A stretch of DNA of 64,000 bases, taken from the NCBI RefSeq assembly GCF_900115585.1, contig NZ_FOWZ01000002.1, positions 124,001 to 188,000 on the forward strand, written 5' to 3'. The notes below the pieces were generated by a model. It did not search any database. It saw nothing but the letters and a program-made list of their open reading frames with translations, and was not told where the DNA came from. This DNA comes from Qipengyuania nanhaisediminis (GTDB taxonomy: Bacteria > Pseudomonadota > Alphaproteobacteria > Sphingomonadales > Sphingomonadaceae). Made by a program: the position numbers and the translations under genes. Shown here one piece after another: positions 34,857-42,625 of this stretch (the first letter of the stretch is position 1; the number at the start of each line of letters is the position of its first letter).

Positions 34857-35429
34857 TCAGTGCGGGAGCTGCTTCCCGAAATTGTCCGCACCCGCGATTT
34901 TTGCCGGAGACCTTTCTATCACGCGGCCTTCGAAGTCGGCGGCGTTCTTCGAAGTAATCACCCCTTCAAGAATCTTCGACTGCAGCCTCAGAAGACTAAC
35001 GTCGCTGTGAACCACCTCGACGATACGCCAAAACGCATAGAGCAAAAGCCAAGCAATCGTTGCGGACATCCCTCGACCGGCAATGTCAGCGACCCATTCC
35101 TGTGCCGTGAGCCGATCGATAACCTCGACCGCATCGTTTGCGACAATAAGCAATACGACCGCAGCCAAACACACGAAAATAAGCGCGCGAAGCTTGCGAG
35201 CGTTGGCTTCAAGGTTCTTCGCAACCTGTCGAAACTGATCGAGATCGAAGTGATCGGCATTCGTGAATGGCATGCCACGGGCCAGTCTGACCAGCACCGC
35301 TGCGGCGATGATCGATATTGCCGGAAGGAGAGCCGGCCGCAATGTTTCCCAAGTTCCCACCGGCACAAAGAACCCCGCTGCGAGCAAGCCCGCAGTGGTG
35401 ATCGCGACAGTAGGCCAAGAAATCTTCAT
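34857..35429 (-). CDS. four-helix membrane protein, partner of the upstream 347-aa protein
   Basis: A 190-residue integral membrane protein starting MKISWPTVAI. Predicted helices lie at about 5-25 (VAITTAGLLAAGFFVPVG), 32-52 (LLPAISIIAAAVLVRLA), 78-102 (LIFVCLAAVVLLIVAND) and 115-138 (ATIAWLLLYAFWRIVEV), with a cytosolic loop and a charged C-terminal tail. It starts 16 bp behind the stop of the 347-residue gene and is surely co-transcribed. No family is recognised; a membrane effector for the upstream protein is a reasonable guess. A start at 35468 would add 13 residues overlapping the upstream gene. Confidence 0.5.
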   Translation of the reverse strand: MKISWPTVAITTAGLLAAGFFVPVGTWETLRPALLPAISIIAAAVLVRLARGMPFTNADHFDLDQFRQVAKNLEANARKLRALIFVCLAAVVLLIVANDAVEVIDRLTAQEWVADIAGRGMSATIAWLLLYAFWRIVEVVHSDVSLLRLQSKILEGVITSKNAADFEGRVIERSPAKIAGADNFGKQLPH

Positions 35430-35445
35430 ACCATCTATATACGTT

Positions 35446-36489
35446 TCATGGAGTGATTTTACCATCATGAAGGAATCGCCGATGCACTTCGAGCATTTGG
35501 TCACGCGCGTCCTCTAGAACGAGCAAGCCGCTCGCCCCATCCACCTTAGTGATCCCCATGTCTTGGAATAAGCGGGCGTCAGCGCCTTTGGACGTTCCGC
35601 TCTTCGTTCGCACGGTCACCTCGCCATCTGGGAGGTTCCGCAGCCCGGATGCTAGGTCCTTCATGAAATTCTTCTGAATTTTACGCTTCTTCGCACGATA
35701 TCCGATGCTGACGAGAACCTCGAGTGCGGCTTCGTCAGGCACAGCATCAATCAGTTCCTGGGCTTTGAGTGCCCCGTAGAGATCATTCAGTATTTCTCGG
35801 CTTTTAGCCCACCCCAGAGCTCCGCCACCTAATTTTTCGCGCTCCTCGACCTCGATTACGTTTGCAGGGTCCTCAGGCTGCGGCGGATCGGCATGGAGCG
35901 TTTCTGGCACAATACCCCCCACCTGAATGAACGTTGGCTCATCATCCGCGAGTTGATCTTGATCGAAAAGCGCCTGGAGCTGCACATAATGCTCCGCGCC
36001 AATCACATTCGCTTTGCTAGCGAGCAACCAGGTGAGATATTGCTCCATCGCGCCAACTTGCAACGACGCGGACTGGATCTGGTAAAAGTGATCGCCCACA
36101 GCCAACCAATAGCTAAGCCCGTGAAGATATTCATGGCCCTCGGGAGCTGCCTGCTCGGCAATTTCATACGCTTCTAGGACAGCCTCCAGTTCGGGCTGGG
36201 CGTCGTCATCAGCCAGCTTCAGCAGCGCTTGCATCTGACCAGGGGCGAACAAGCATGTTGTCCCGAATACATAGGTATCATCGACAGCAAAATTGTTGAG
36301 GGCGCGCTGATATTCCGGCTGCGTCGGCACGTTCACCGTTCGGTGCTTCACGTGCTCTTTGATTTTCGAGCCGTCTCCGCCGTCAGCCTCCAGTGCGGCC
36401 GCTATCCGATCGCTTAAGGTTTCGTCTGGAAATGCACCTTCCTCGCGCGAAAGTCGACGATAGTGAATGCGGCAAGGCTTTTTGGCCAT
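35446..36489 (-). CDS. hypothetical cytosolic protein, 347 aa, first gene of a two-gene unit
   Basis: Soluble acidic protein with no signal peptide or membrane helix, beginning MAKKPCRIHYRRLSREEGAF. The N-terminal 220 residues contain VNVPTQPEYQRALNNFAVDD and HEYLHGLSYWLAVGDHFYQI; the C-terminal part is rich in charged residues (YRAKKRKIQKNFMKDLASGL). No catalytic motif is identified. It precedes a four-helix membrane protein, and such soluble-plus-membrane pairs are common in defence islands. A strong start context is present (GGGGGACTCG region) just before the ATG. Function unknown. Confidence 0.55.
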   Translation of the reverse strand: MAKKPCRIHYRRLSREEGAFPDETLSDRIAAALEADGGDGSKIKEHVKHRTVNVPTQPEYQRALNNFAVDDTYVFGTTCLFAPGQMQALLKLADDDAQPELEAVLEAYEIAEQAAPEGHEYLHGLSYWLAVGDHFYQIQSASLQVGAMEQYLTWLLASKANVIGAEHYVQLQALFDQDQLADDEPTFIQVGGIVPETLHADPPQPEDPANVIEVEEREKLGGGALGWAKSREILNDLYGALKAQELIDAVPDEAALEVLVSIGYRAKKRKIQKNFMKDLASGLRNLPDGEVTVRTKSGTSKGADARLFQDMGITKVDGASGLLVLEDARDQMLEVHRRFLHDGKITP

Positions 36490-36594
36490 CGAGTCCCCCT
36501 TAGACTTGATTGGTGACTTTTAAGGGACTGATTGTCCAGAAAATATGGTTCGGGGGCCTTCTGGTGGCGAGTGCGGATGCAAAAAAGGGCGTTG

Positions 36595-37185
36595 TCAGCT
36601 CCTCTTTCGTATAGCGCTAGCAGGCTGCAAGCGAGCCCGCTGCAGCTGCCTCCAGGCCAGATAGCTGGCGAGCAGTTTGCGGCGGTGATTGACCGGACAA
36701 TACGCCTGGAGCCAGAATATCCATGCAGCCTGCGCCTCGCAGCCGATCTGACCGAGGCGCGCGAGCGGCGTGGGTTCGATCTCGGGCAGGTCAAGCCCGC
36801 CTACCCGGCCAGCGCTCGCCAGGATATGACGGGGCAATGGGGCGAACAGGTTACGCCGAAGTCCTATTCGCGGAACGATATCGAGATAAGCCTCAGGGAA
36901 TGGGGCCGGTGCGTGCTCACCAGCAGGGGGTAGCGAAAGGGCGCAGATCAGCGCCATCGTGTCCGGGTCGAACAACGCGCGGATTGCATCGCGCATTGGT
37001 GCAGGATCATGCCCCGCCCCGTAGCCGTGCATGTGAAGCGCGAAGCTTGCCTCCCCGCGGCACTTTGGGTCGATGACGAAGGCTCCGAACCCGAAGGGTG
37101 CCTTCGGCGCAAATGAGTTCGGAGGCGGCAGTAGCGAGAGCGCGACCATGCGGATGGGCAGGGTGCGGCGGATAGTTCTTTGCAT
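36595..37185 (-). CDS. hypothetical island protein, 196 aa
   Basis: ORF starting MQRTIRRTLPIRMVAL and continuing with FGFGAFVIDPKCRGEASFAL, IVPRIGLRRNLFAPLPRHIL and a basic C-terminus. No family is recognised. A truncated copy of its last 46 codons lies at 32589-32729. It follows the 268-residue gene behind a 13-bp hairpin, so its transcription may be attenuated or independent. The downstream 105 bp towards the 347-aa gene contain no gene. Confidence 0.5.
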   Translation of the reverse strand: MQRTIRRTLPIRMVALSLLPPPNSFAPKAPFGFGAFVIDPKCRGEASFALHMHGYGAGHDPAPMRDAIRALFDPDTMALICALSLPPAGEHAPAPFPEAYLDIVPRIGLRRNLFAPLPRHILASAGRVGGLDLPEIEPTPLARLGQIGCEAQAAWIFWLQAYCPVNHRRKLLASYLAWRQLQRARLQPASAIRKRS

Positions 37186-37200
37186 GATTATGGTGCTTTC

Positions 37201-37240
37201 AAGAAGAAGCGGGCGGTCATCCAGATCGGATGCCGCCCGC
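37201..37240 (-). terminator. strong hairpin between island genes
   Basis: GCGGGCGG (37209-37216) pairs with CCGCCCGC (37233-37240) and, after a bulged T, CATCC with GGATG around AGATC: 13 pairs. On the minus strand it is followed by TTCTTCTT. It lies between the stop of the 268-residue gene and the start of the 196-residue gene. Confidence 0.6.
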
Positions 37241-37273
37241 TTGGATTGTTGGACATGTGGGTGTCTGAGCTTG

Positions 37274-38080
37274 TCAGCCTGTCTCCAGCGGCTCATCGGC
37301 GAAGCGCAGCTGCAGGAAATGCTCGCTCAGTGCCTGAGCACCTTGAAGGCTCGCGAGCTCGGTCCATGCCTCCCAGCGGTCGAGCCGGTGGATCAGCCAG
37401 GCGAACAGCCGGTCGCGCGCGAAATCGTCGCCAAAGGTCATCGACCACAACACCCGGCCAAGCGGGATGTTCGCACCCTCGGGAGGCCCGATGAGCTTGA
37501 TGCCGGGAAATTCGTCGATCTCTGCGCGGATGAACCTTGCCGGCAGGTTCAGCGCGAACTTCTCGTTCACCGCGAAGATGCGCTCGCGCTCCTCGCGAGT
37601 TTCCCCGCGGTCAAACCCGCGCTGGGGAACAAGGGTCGGTAGTCCGATCGGGATCGGCGCCGCGCTGCGAGGCCGTGTGCTGGCGAGCATGACGAGGACG
37701 GCGCGGCCCTCGATGGTAAGCTTGTCGAAGCCATCGGAAAGCCCGTGCCCCTTGAGCCAGCAGGCATAGTGGAACGCGATATCCCACGAGCCCTTAAAGA
37801 GGTCTCGCACATGCTCTTCGATATGGACGATGCGCCGATCGATGCAAGCAAGAACTGCGAGCAGCAATTCAAGTTGGTTGACGAACTCCCAATGCGATCT
37901 GCGCGCCATGGAGAGCCGGCCGCACCACAGGTATTCGCGCAAGGAATCCCAGCGCCGATCTGTCTCGTCGATGAGAGCGGGCTCGTATTCGGAATCGGCT
38001 ACACACCAATACCCCCAGGGCAGGTTCGGGTTGCGGATCCTTTCGTAGGGAAGGTCCTGTTCCATATGAGCCTCCCTCAT
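37274..38080 (-). CDS. hypothetical island protein, 268 aa
   Basis: Cytosolic protein with many Trp and His residues (NPNLPWGYWCVADSEYEPAL, IAFHYACWLKGHGLS, WLIHRLDRWEAWTELASLQ). No known domain is recognised. Its ATG overlaps the stop of the upstream gene by 4 bases (ATGA), so the two are translationally coupled. An in-frame ATG five codons later (MEQDLPYERI) is an alternative start. It belongs to the leftward accessory block of the island that also carries the two exonuclease-like genes. Confidence 0.5.
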   Translation of the reverse strand: MREAHMEQDLPYERIRNPNLPWGYWCVADSEYEPALIDETDRRWDSLREYLWCGRLSMARRSHWEFVNQLELLLAVLACIDRRIVHIEEHVRDLFKGSWDIAFHYACWLKGHGLSDGFDKLTIEGRAVLVMLASTRPRSAAPIPIGLPTLVPQRGFDRGETREERERIFAVNEKFALNLPARFIRAEIDEFPGIKLIGPPEGANIPLGRVLWSMTFGDDFARDRLFAWLIHRLDRWEAWTELASLQGAQALSEHFLQLRFADEPLETG

Positions 38081-38748
38081 GACTTGCCGAGCTTGTGCGA
38101 GAGAGACCCGAGCGCAGTGTCAGATCCTGCGGATTGACCTCTGCCGATTTCATGTAGCTGGCGCGCGAGCTTGACCGTCTCGTCATACATGTAATCGATG
38201 GAGCGATAGGTCTCGCCTTCCTCGATCGCCAGGATCGGTCTGACACCCACCGGGACGAGGTCACCGGGCTTGTCGGCCGCGAAACCGAACCACCAGGCAT
38301 CGTCCTGCGCCGTGTTCGCTGCCGACGGGCCCGAGCGAACGTGGACGTGCACATGGCAGATCTGCAGTTCTTCTGGATCGTCCCGCGAGCAGACTTCAGC
38401 ATAGTCGATCCCGCCATGCGGCGAGAGACCGGCGGTGGGCGGAACAGCATCGGTGTTGAAGCCGTGCAGCGGATGCCCGGGCGGCACGGCTACATAGCCA
38501 GCCCACACGCCGGAGGCCTGACGCAGGAGGATGCAATCGAGATTGGTCGCAGCATCGCGCCAGGCGAGCTTGTCGACCGGTTCGTGCGACCAGGGTCCGG
38601 GCAGGTTCGGACGGTGGTCCGGAATCACGAACGCCTGTTCGGGCCGCACCTCGGTATTGCCGATGGCGAAACGCTCGGGGAGCTTGGCGAGATTGGTAGT
38701 CCTGGCCTGTGCGAGCGCACGGCTGGAGGGCTTTTTCTTCTTTGGCAT
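38077..38748 (-). CDS. hypothetical island protein with WxGYVAVPPGHP domain, 223 aa
   Basis: Starts MPKKKKPSSRALAQARTTNL. The central part VWAGYVAVPPGHPLHGFNTD, GLSPHGGIDYAE and DAWWFGFAADKPGDLVP resembles a domain of unknown function common in phage and plasmid accessory genes, in which WxGYVxVPxGHPxYG is followed by an HGG motif and WxFGFD. The start at 38748 is chosen because AAGGA precedes it; the ATG at 38769 abuts the T-run of a terminator. It overlaps the following gene by 4 bases. Confidence 0.5.
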   Translation of the reverse strand: MPKKKKPSSRALAQARTTNLAKLPERFAIGNTEVRPEQAFVIPDHRPNLPGPWSHEPVDKLAWRDAATNLDCILLRQASGVWAGYVAVPPGHPLHGFNTDAVPPTAGLSPHGGIDYAEVCSRDDPEELQICHVHVHVRSGPSAANTAQDDAWWFGFAADKPGDLVPVGVRPILAIEEGETYRSIDYMYDETVKLARQLHEIGRGQSAGSDTALGSLSHKLGKS

Positions 38749-38769
38749 TTTCAAAATTCCTTCGGACAT

Positions 38770-38803
38770 AAAAAAGGCCGCTGACCCGGACGGGGAGCGG
38801 CTG
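38770..38803 (-). terminator. hairpin terminator behind the PolB-exonuclease-like gene
   Basis: AGCGGC (38796-38801) and GCCGCT (38777-38782) form the stem, and on the minus strand it is followed by CTTTTTT directly before the next gene. It separates the gene at 38933 from that at 38077. Confidence 0.6.
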
Positions 38804-38932
38804 CTGGAAGACCTGCGCACTCTGCAGGTCCTGTCTGGCACGTAACTTGTCTTGCGGCGGTGCCTCGCGCCGTATCTCGATCGGTTCAGGTCATTTTTTC
38901 CTCCCTCCTCTCTATCTCATCCCCGCTGCTGC

Positions 38933-39784
38933 TCATGGGGTTCGGTAAACCACACCGCGCAGGCCCGCGGCACGCTGCCTGTCGCGTGCCCAAGGGCGGT
39001 AGGTGGCACGTAAGAAACTGCTCTCGGGAACAGCGCTTAGCGCTGCCTCCCCGATCGCGATGGTCGACGCTTCGGCATCAATCGCAATCTCGCCATGCGA
39101 CGCCAGGTGACGCAGCGCGATCACGCTGGTGGTTATGACATCGGCGAGCACCTGCTCGCGCACTTTGGGCCAGTCGCCCTTCTCCACCAGTTGGCCAATC
39201 TGCTTGCTGGGCGACGGCTTTGCCGGAATGGAGGTCGCAGCAGCATATTCCGGAAGGTGAGGCGCCTTGGCCTGGACGGTTACCGCCCGGCACAGATCGA
39301 TACGCTCCCTGGCGTGCGGCGAGCCGTCCAGCAGATGAGGCGGCAGGACAAGTCCGAACTCGCCGGCACACCGGCGCAGGACCGCGAGGTCCTTGACCTC
39401 CCCGCCCCACGTGACGAGCTGCGCATTCGGCGCCTGACGAAGAGCCTCGAAGAACTGCGTTACCATTTCCTGTTCGCTCGCCTCTTCCCCGGTCAGAACG
39501 ATGACGCTTTCGACGGTCGGGACCTCTTCGCCGGAATCAAACCGTAACTGCATCCAGGACGCGGCGGCGATCCGGTGGAATGGCCAGCGGATCTTGGGCT
39601 CGGCGCTCTCGCCTTCGGCGACGCAATATCCTTCGTAGCGGGACCTGTCCCACCGGTATTCAAAGTCGGCGACAATGATACGCTGCAGGCCGCGGCGGAC
39701 GCGCCGGCCTTCGGCATCCAGTTCAAGGAACTTGCGAGCTTCGCGCTCGAGGGCTTGCTCGAAGCATTCTTTCTCGATGTGCAT
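38933..39784 (-). CDS. predicted 3'-5' exonuclease of the PolB-exo2-like group
   Basis: A 283-residue RNase H-fold protein. The first acidic pair is in IIVADFEYRW (D-x-E, about residue 40), then TWGGEVKDLAVLRRCAGEFG gives the second Asp motif, and VREQVLADVITTSVIALRHL supplies the third Asp-x-x-T helix, the order expected of PF10108-type exonucleases related to family-B polymerase proofreading domains. Identity is distant, so activity is inferred. It lies in tandem with a DnaQ-like gene, both followed by terminator hairpins. Confidence 0.55.
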   Translation of the reverse strand: MHIEKECFEQALEREARKFLELDAEGRRVRRGLQRIIVADFEYRWDRSRYEGYCVAEGESAEPKIRWPFHRIAAASWMQLRFDSGEEVPTVESVIVLTGEEASEQEMVTQFFEALRQAPNAQLVTWGGEVKDLAVLRRCAGEFGLVLPPHLLDGSPHARERIDLCRAVTVQAKAPHLPEYAAATSIPAKPSPSKQIGQLVEKGDWPKVREQVLADVITTSVIALRHLASHGEIAIDAEASTIAIGEAALSAVPESSFLRATYRPWARDRQRAAGLRGVVYRTP

Positions 39785-39801
39785 GATGTATTCTCCATAT
39801 G

Positions 39802-39826
39802 AAAAGACCCGCTCGGATGGCGGGTC
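39802..39826 (-). terminator. hairpin terminator between the two exonuclease-like genes
   Basis: GACCCGC (39806-39812) pairs with GCGGGTC (39820-39826) around a 7-base loop, and four T follow on the minus strand. It lies between the DnaQ-like gene and the start of the PolB-exo-like gene. Confidence 0.65.
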
Positions 39827-39861
39827 GTTGGCGTTAAAGTGAGACTTGTAAAGGAGCGCGC

Positions 39862-40752
39862 TCAGCGGTGCCGCTCACGCGCAGTGATGGCTCGCAAGGT
39901 CGGCGCTTTCAGACCATTACGATAATGCCAGGCCTCTTCGTGTTGGGCGAGTTCGGAGCTTAGCTCTTTCTCCCAGAACCCGGCGTTTGCATTCCAGCGA
40001 TATTGCCGCGCCTTGAGGAGGTCTTTCTTGCCGAACGGAGCGCCGCGCGCCTCGACCATCACGGTGTCGGTGTCCACGGTCTCGAGGAGCCGCTGCAGAT
40101 GCGAGCGGACAGCACCCGGACCAATGCCGCGTCGGCGCTGCATCAGCAGCACGAACAAGGACCATACATCGGGCCCTGCACGGTGCGCTTCGCTATACCA
40201 TCCGTGCTGCGCCAGCAGGCTCCCCTGCGCGCGGCCATCGAGACCTGCCATCAGCCAGTCGACATCCTTAAGCGAGCAGCCCCATTTGGCTTTCGCGAGC
40301 GACGGGTAGCGGCGCTCGAGAAAACCAATTTCAAATGCCGCATTGTGGCTCACGAGGACGTCCGCCCGCGAGAGGTATCCTTCGACCGACAAATCGTCGA
40401 TCTTGTGACCGTTGAGCATGTGGTTGGCGAGGCCCGTCACCAGGCTCACCCGCGGGTCCAGTTCGACGTTCGGGTCCTCGAGCCAGCTAAACGGTCCGAT
40501 GTGGGCAATGACCCCGCTTTCTTCGTCCACCCAGACGAGCATTACTGCCACCTCGATTATGGTATCATTTTCGGCATCGAGCCCGGTCGTTTCGAGATCT
40601 ACAATGCCGATACATTTTCCGTCAGGTGGAACCCCGTCATCGGGAAACAACGGGTAAGGCGTCGGGACCTTTCGCAGGACGCGATATCCCTCGTGCCGCT
40701 CAAGCAGCTGTGCGTGCTGTTCGAGCACGGGATCGAGATGGTTCGTAATCAT
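39862..40752 (-). CDS. DnaQ-like 3'-5' exonuclease (DEDDh family)
   Basis: A 296-residue protein with an exonuclease domain at about residues 45-215. Exo I is GIVDLETTGLDAENDTIIEV (catalytic D and E), exo II is LVSHNAAFEIGFLE, where the usual Asp of HNAxFD is Glu, and exo III is EAHRAGPDVWSLF with His and Asp. A C-terminal segment of about 80 residues follows (WNANAGFWEKELSSELAQHE) of the type that binds or trims single-stranded DNA in plasmid proteins. The Glu-for-Asp change may lower activity. First gene of the leftward accessory block. Confidence 0.75.
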   Translation of the reverse strand: MITNHLDPVLEQHAQLLERHEGYRVLRKVPTPYPLFPDDGVPPDGKCIGIVDLETTGLDAENDTIIEVAVMLVWVDEESGVIAHIGPFSWLEDPNVELDPRVSLVTGLANHMLNGHKIDDLSVEGYLSRADVLVSHNAAFEIGFLERRYPSLAKAKWGCSLKDVDWLMAGLDGRAQGSLLAQHGWYSEAHRAGPDVWSLFVLLMQRRRGIGPGAVRSHLQRLLETVDTDTVMVEARGAPFGKKDLLKARQYRWNANAGFWEKELSSELAQHEEAWHYRNGLKAPTLRAITARERHR

Positions 40753-41439
40753 GTAATGCCTTTCGGTTCGTGTGACGTCGAACCGGCGAGGCGGAAGCTC
40801 GAGCGCTATGCTCTTTTCCTTTCACCTGGCCGGTTCGCCCGGCCATTTCCTCGATAGGAGTTCCGCTACTTCGATGGCCCCGATGCTGTCAGCAAAGGGT
40901 GCCGCTCCCCCCAAGGTGTCGCCGACACCGCCCCAGGACCGCCGCGGCGGTGCGCACCGAGGAGGCGTAGCCGACGTGCGAAGCCGAAGGGCTGAGCTAT
41001 TCTCGAAGGACCTCTCGGGTCCGAACGAGCGCGCAAAGTCGTTAGCACCGCAGGTGCGGATGACTTTGAGGTATTGCGCCGCAAAACAGGGATGCTCCGA
41101 AGGTGCGTCCCTTTTTGAGGTATTGCGCCTGAAAACAGGGGTGGCATTTTGCACCCCTTTTTGAGGTATTGCGCCTGAAATTCTGAATAGATTTTGCCAC
41201 GAGTCCAAGCCGTGGACCACTATCGAAACGATGGGATTTCGCCACGTATCAGCTCCGCAGACCATGTTTTGCAGTTCTTGGTCGCGGCCGATTTGAACCG
41301 ATAGATGCGATTGATCTGCTCGGGAGGGCCACGTCGGCCCAAATAGCACAATCGGGCGCACTTCGCGTCGCGTGCCCACGGGAAATGCATTCCTGGGGCA
41401 TGAATTCACGCAATTTCAATCTCTTGCCACGTATAGTTG
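40753..41439. other. 687-bp non-coding region rich in hairpins and direct repeats
   Basis: Between two divergent island genes there is no credible gene. It holds TGGCCGG/CCGGCCA (40827-40845) and GGACC/GGTCC hairpins, three copies of TTTGAGGTATTGCGCC, two terminator-like stems between them, and three copies of a GCCACG(T/A) motif near 41196, 41241 and 41427, the last one just before the ATG at 41440. A structured RNA, a replication or partition-like site, or multiple operators are possible. Confidence 0.5.
41065..41175 (+). repeat. three direct repeats TTTGAGGTATTGCGCC with hairpin spacers
   Basis: Identical 16-base copies start at 41065, 41114 and 41160, i.e. every 46-49 bases. Copies 2 and 3 continue TGAAA. 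The two spacers fold as AGGGA...TCCCTTTTT (41088-41116) and AGGGGTG...CACCCCTTTTT (41137-41162), each like a small intrinsic terminator whose T-run merges into the next repeat. Confidence 0.7.
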
Positions 41440-42495
41440 ATGCGAGCCATTTTCCGTATGCGGCTCGATGGGAGTGCGAACGTGGAAAAGAACAAGCCGG
41501 TCCAAGTTCAAGATCCAGCGGCGGCTGATGGCGGGGAGGAAATGCGGGACGCGGTGACTAGTGATCGCGGTCGTAATGCGGATCGGCGCGACGCTCGGTC
41601 ACGTGCGAGGAAACTCAGACGCCTCCTTGCTGAGCTCGAAATCGAACCAGAACTAGCCGAGCAAATCGTGTCTGACCTCTCGTCTCTGCTTCCGCCGCAA
41701 CATCGAATGTCGCGCGACAAAGACGTAGCTGCTCGCCTAAAAGCATTGCTGGAGCGGGACGCGAAAGCGCCCCATGCCCTGTTGATGCGGCAGTCCGGAG
41801 CAGAGATTGATGTCAGTTCCGAAGGCGCGATAAGATCTACGGAAAAGCTGTCCGAACTAGTGCAGGAAGGAGACGAAAGGCTCCTTCAAAGTTATGTGGC
41901 GAATGAGCGTCTACGAGCCGTTCTGGCATGCCAGATCGCTGAGCATGATGCTGCCCGTAACGTATTGGTAGCCGAACTCGCACGACGTTATACGGTCAAC
42001 GAACAATGGCGATACAAGCTTCCAAAGTTCATGATGCCCCTAGTCGCGGTGATGCTCAAAGCTGGTGTAAGACGAGACGATTTGCGCCTCGGAAACACGC
42101 TTTTGGGTGCGGTTATCGATCTCGTTGCTCAAGGCTATCAGGCTGAAGGGATTGCTAAGATCGATCTCATACAGGCAGCCCAAAATGCCGAACAATTGTT
42201 CGAAAGTTTTGAAGCAGAAGAAGTCCACGGGCAGCAATCGGGCGCTGTATATAGTGGAAAAGCAGAGCACTTTAGCGTGGCAGAACAGCGATTGAGCCCA
42301 GTAAATTTCGAGCGGAGGAAAGCGTCCAGAAGCGATCCGGAAAACGCTGAAAAAGAGCGCGCTTTTAGGGCGACAACGCTGCTCACCCAAGCAGCCGGCG
42401 GACTGGATGAATTCGGCCGACCTGTCTTCCAAAGCCTTGAAGATTTTTACGAGGGCGTGAAGTATCTCAAGGAGCAAAATGCGCTCGAGCATTAG
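41440..42495 (+). CDS. hypothetical island protein, 351 aa
   Basis: Cytosolic, highly charged protein. The N-terminal 70 residues are Arg/Asp-rich and probably disordered (DRGRNADRRDARSRARKLRR), followed by helical segments (LAELEIEPELAEQIVSDLSS, NEQWRYKLPKFMMPLVAVML) and a C-terminal TLLTQAAGGLDEFGRPVFQS. No family recognised. It lies between the repeat region and the restriction operon, transcribed towards the helicase gene. A GCCACGTAT motif repeated upstream ends 6 bp before the ATG, which suggests regulated expression. Confidence 0.45.
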   Translation: MRAIFRMRLDGSANVEKNKPVQVQDPAAADGGEEMRDAVTSDRGRNADRRDARSRARKLRRLLAELEIEPELAEQIVSDLSSLLPPQHRMSRDKDVAARLKALLERDAKAPHALLMRQSGAEIDVSSEGAIRSTEKLSELVQEGDERLLQSYVANERLRAVLACQIAEHDAARNVLVAELARRYTVNEQWRYKLPKFMMPLVAVMLKAGVRRDDLRLGNTLLGAVIDLVAQGYQAEGIAKIDLIQAAQNAEQLFESFEAEEVHGQQSGAVYSGKAEHFSVAEQRLSPVNFERRKASRSDPENAEKERAFRATTLLTQAAGGLDEFGRPVFQSLEDFYEGVKYLKEQNALEH

Positions 42496-42625
42496 CCGAT
42501 CGCTCACACCGAAGAGATTGGAGCGACCCCAAGCATCTCTCGATTCCTAGCGTTGGAATGGCGTTTGCGTCATACAAGTTCGCCGTGGAATTCAAACGTC
42601 GATGGGTCGCTCAACTCGCGTGACT

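Noticed and set aside
41065-41175. CRISPR-like array
   Set aside because: Only three 16-base repeats, spacers are self-complementary hairpins with T-runs, and there are no cas genes in the window.
40822-41409. 195-codon minus-strand ORF over the repeat region
   Set aside because: Its peptide repeats (RRNTSK) arise from translating the DNA repeats; no start context and no family.
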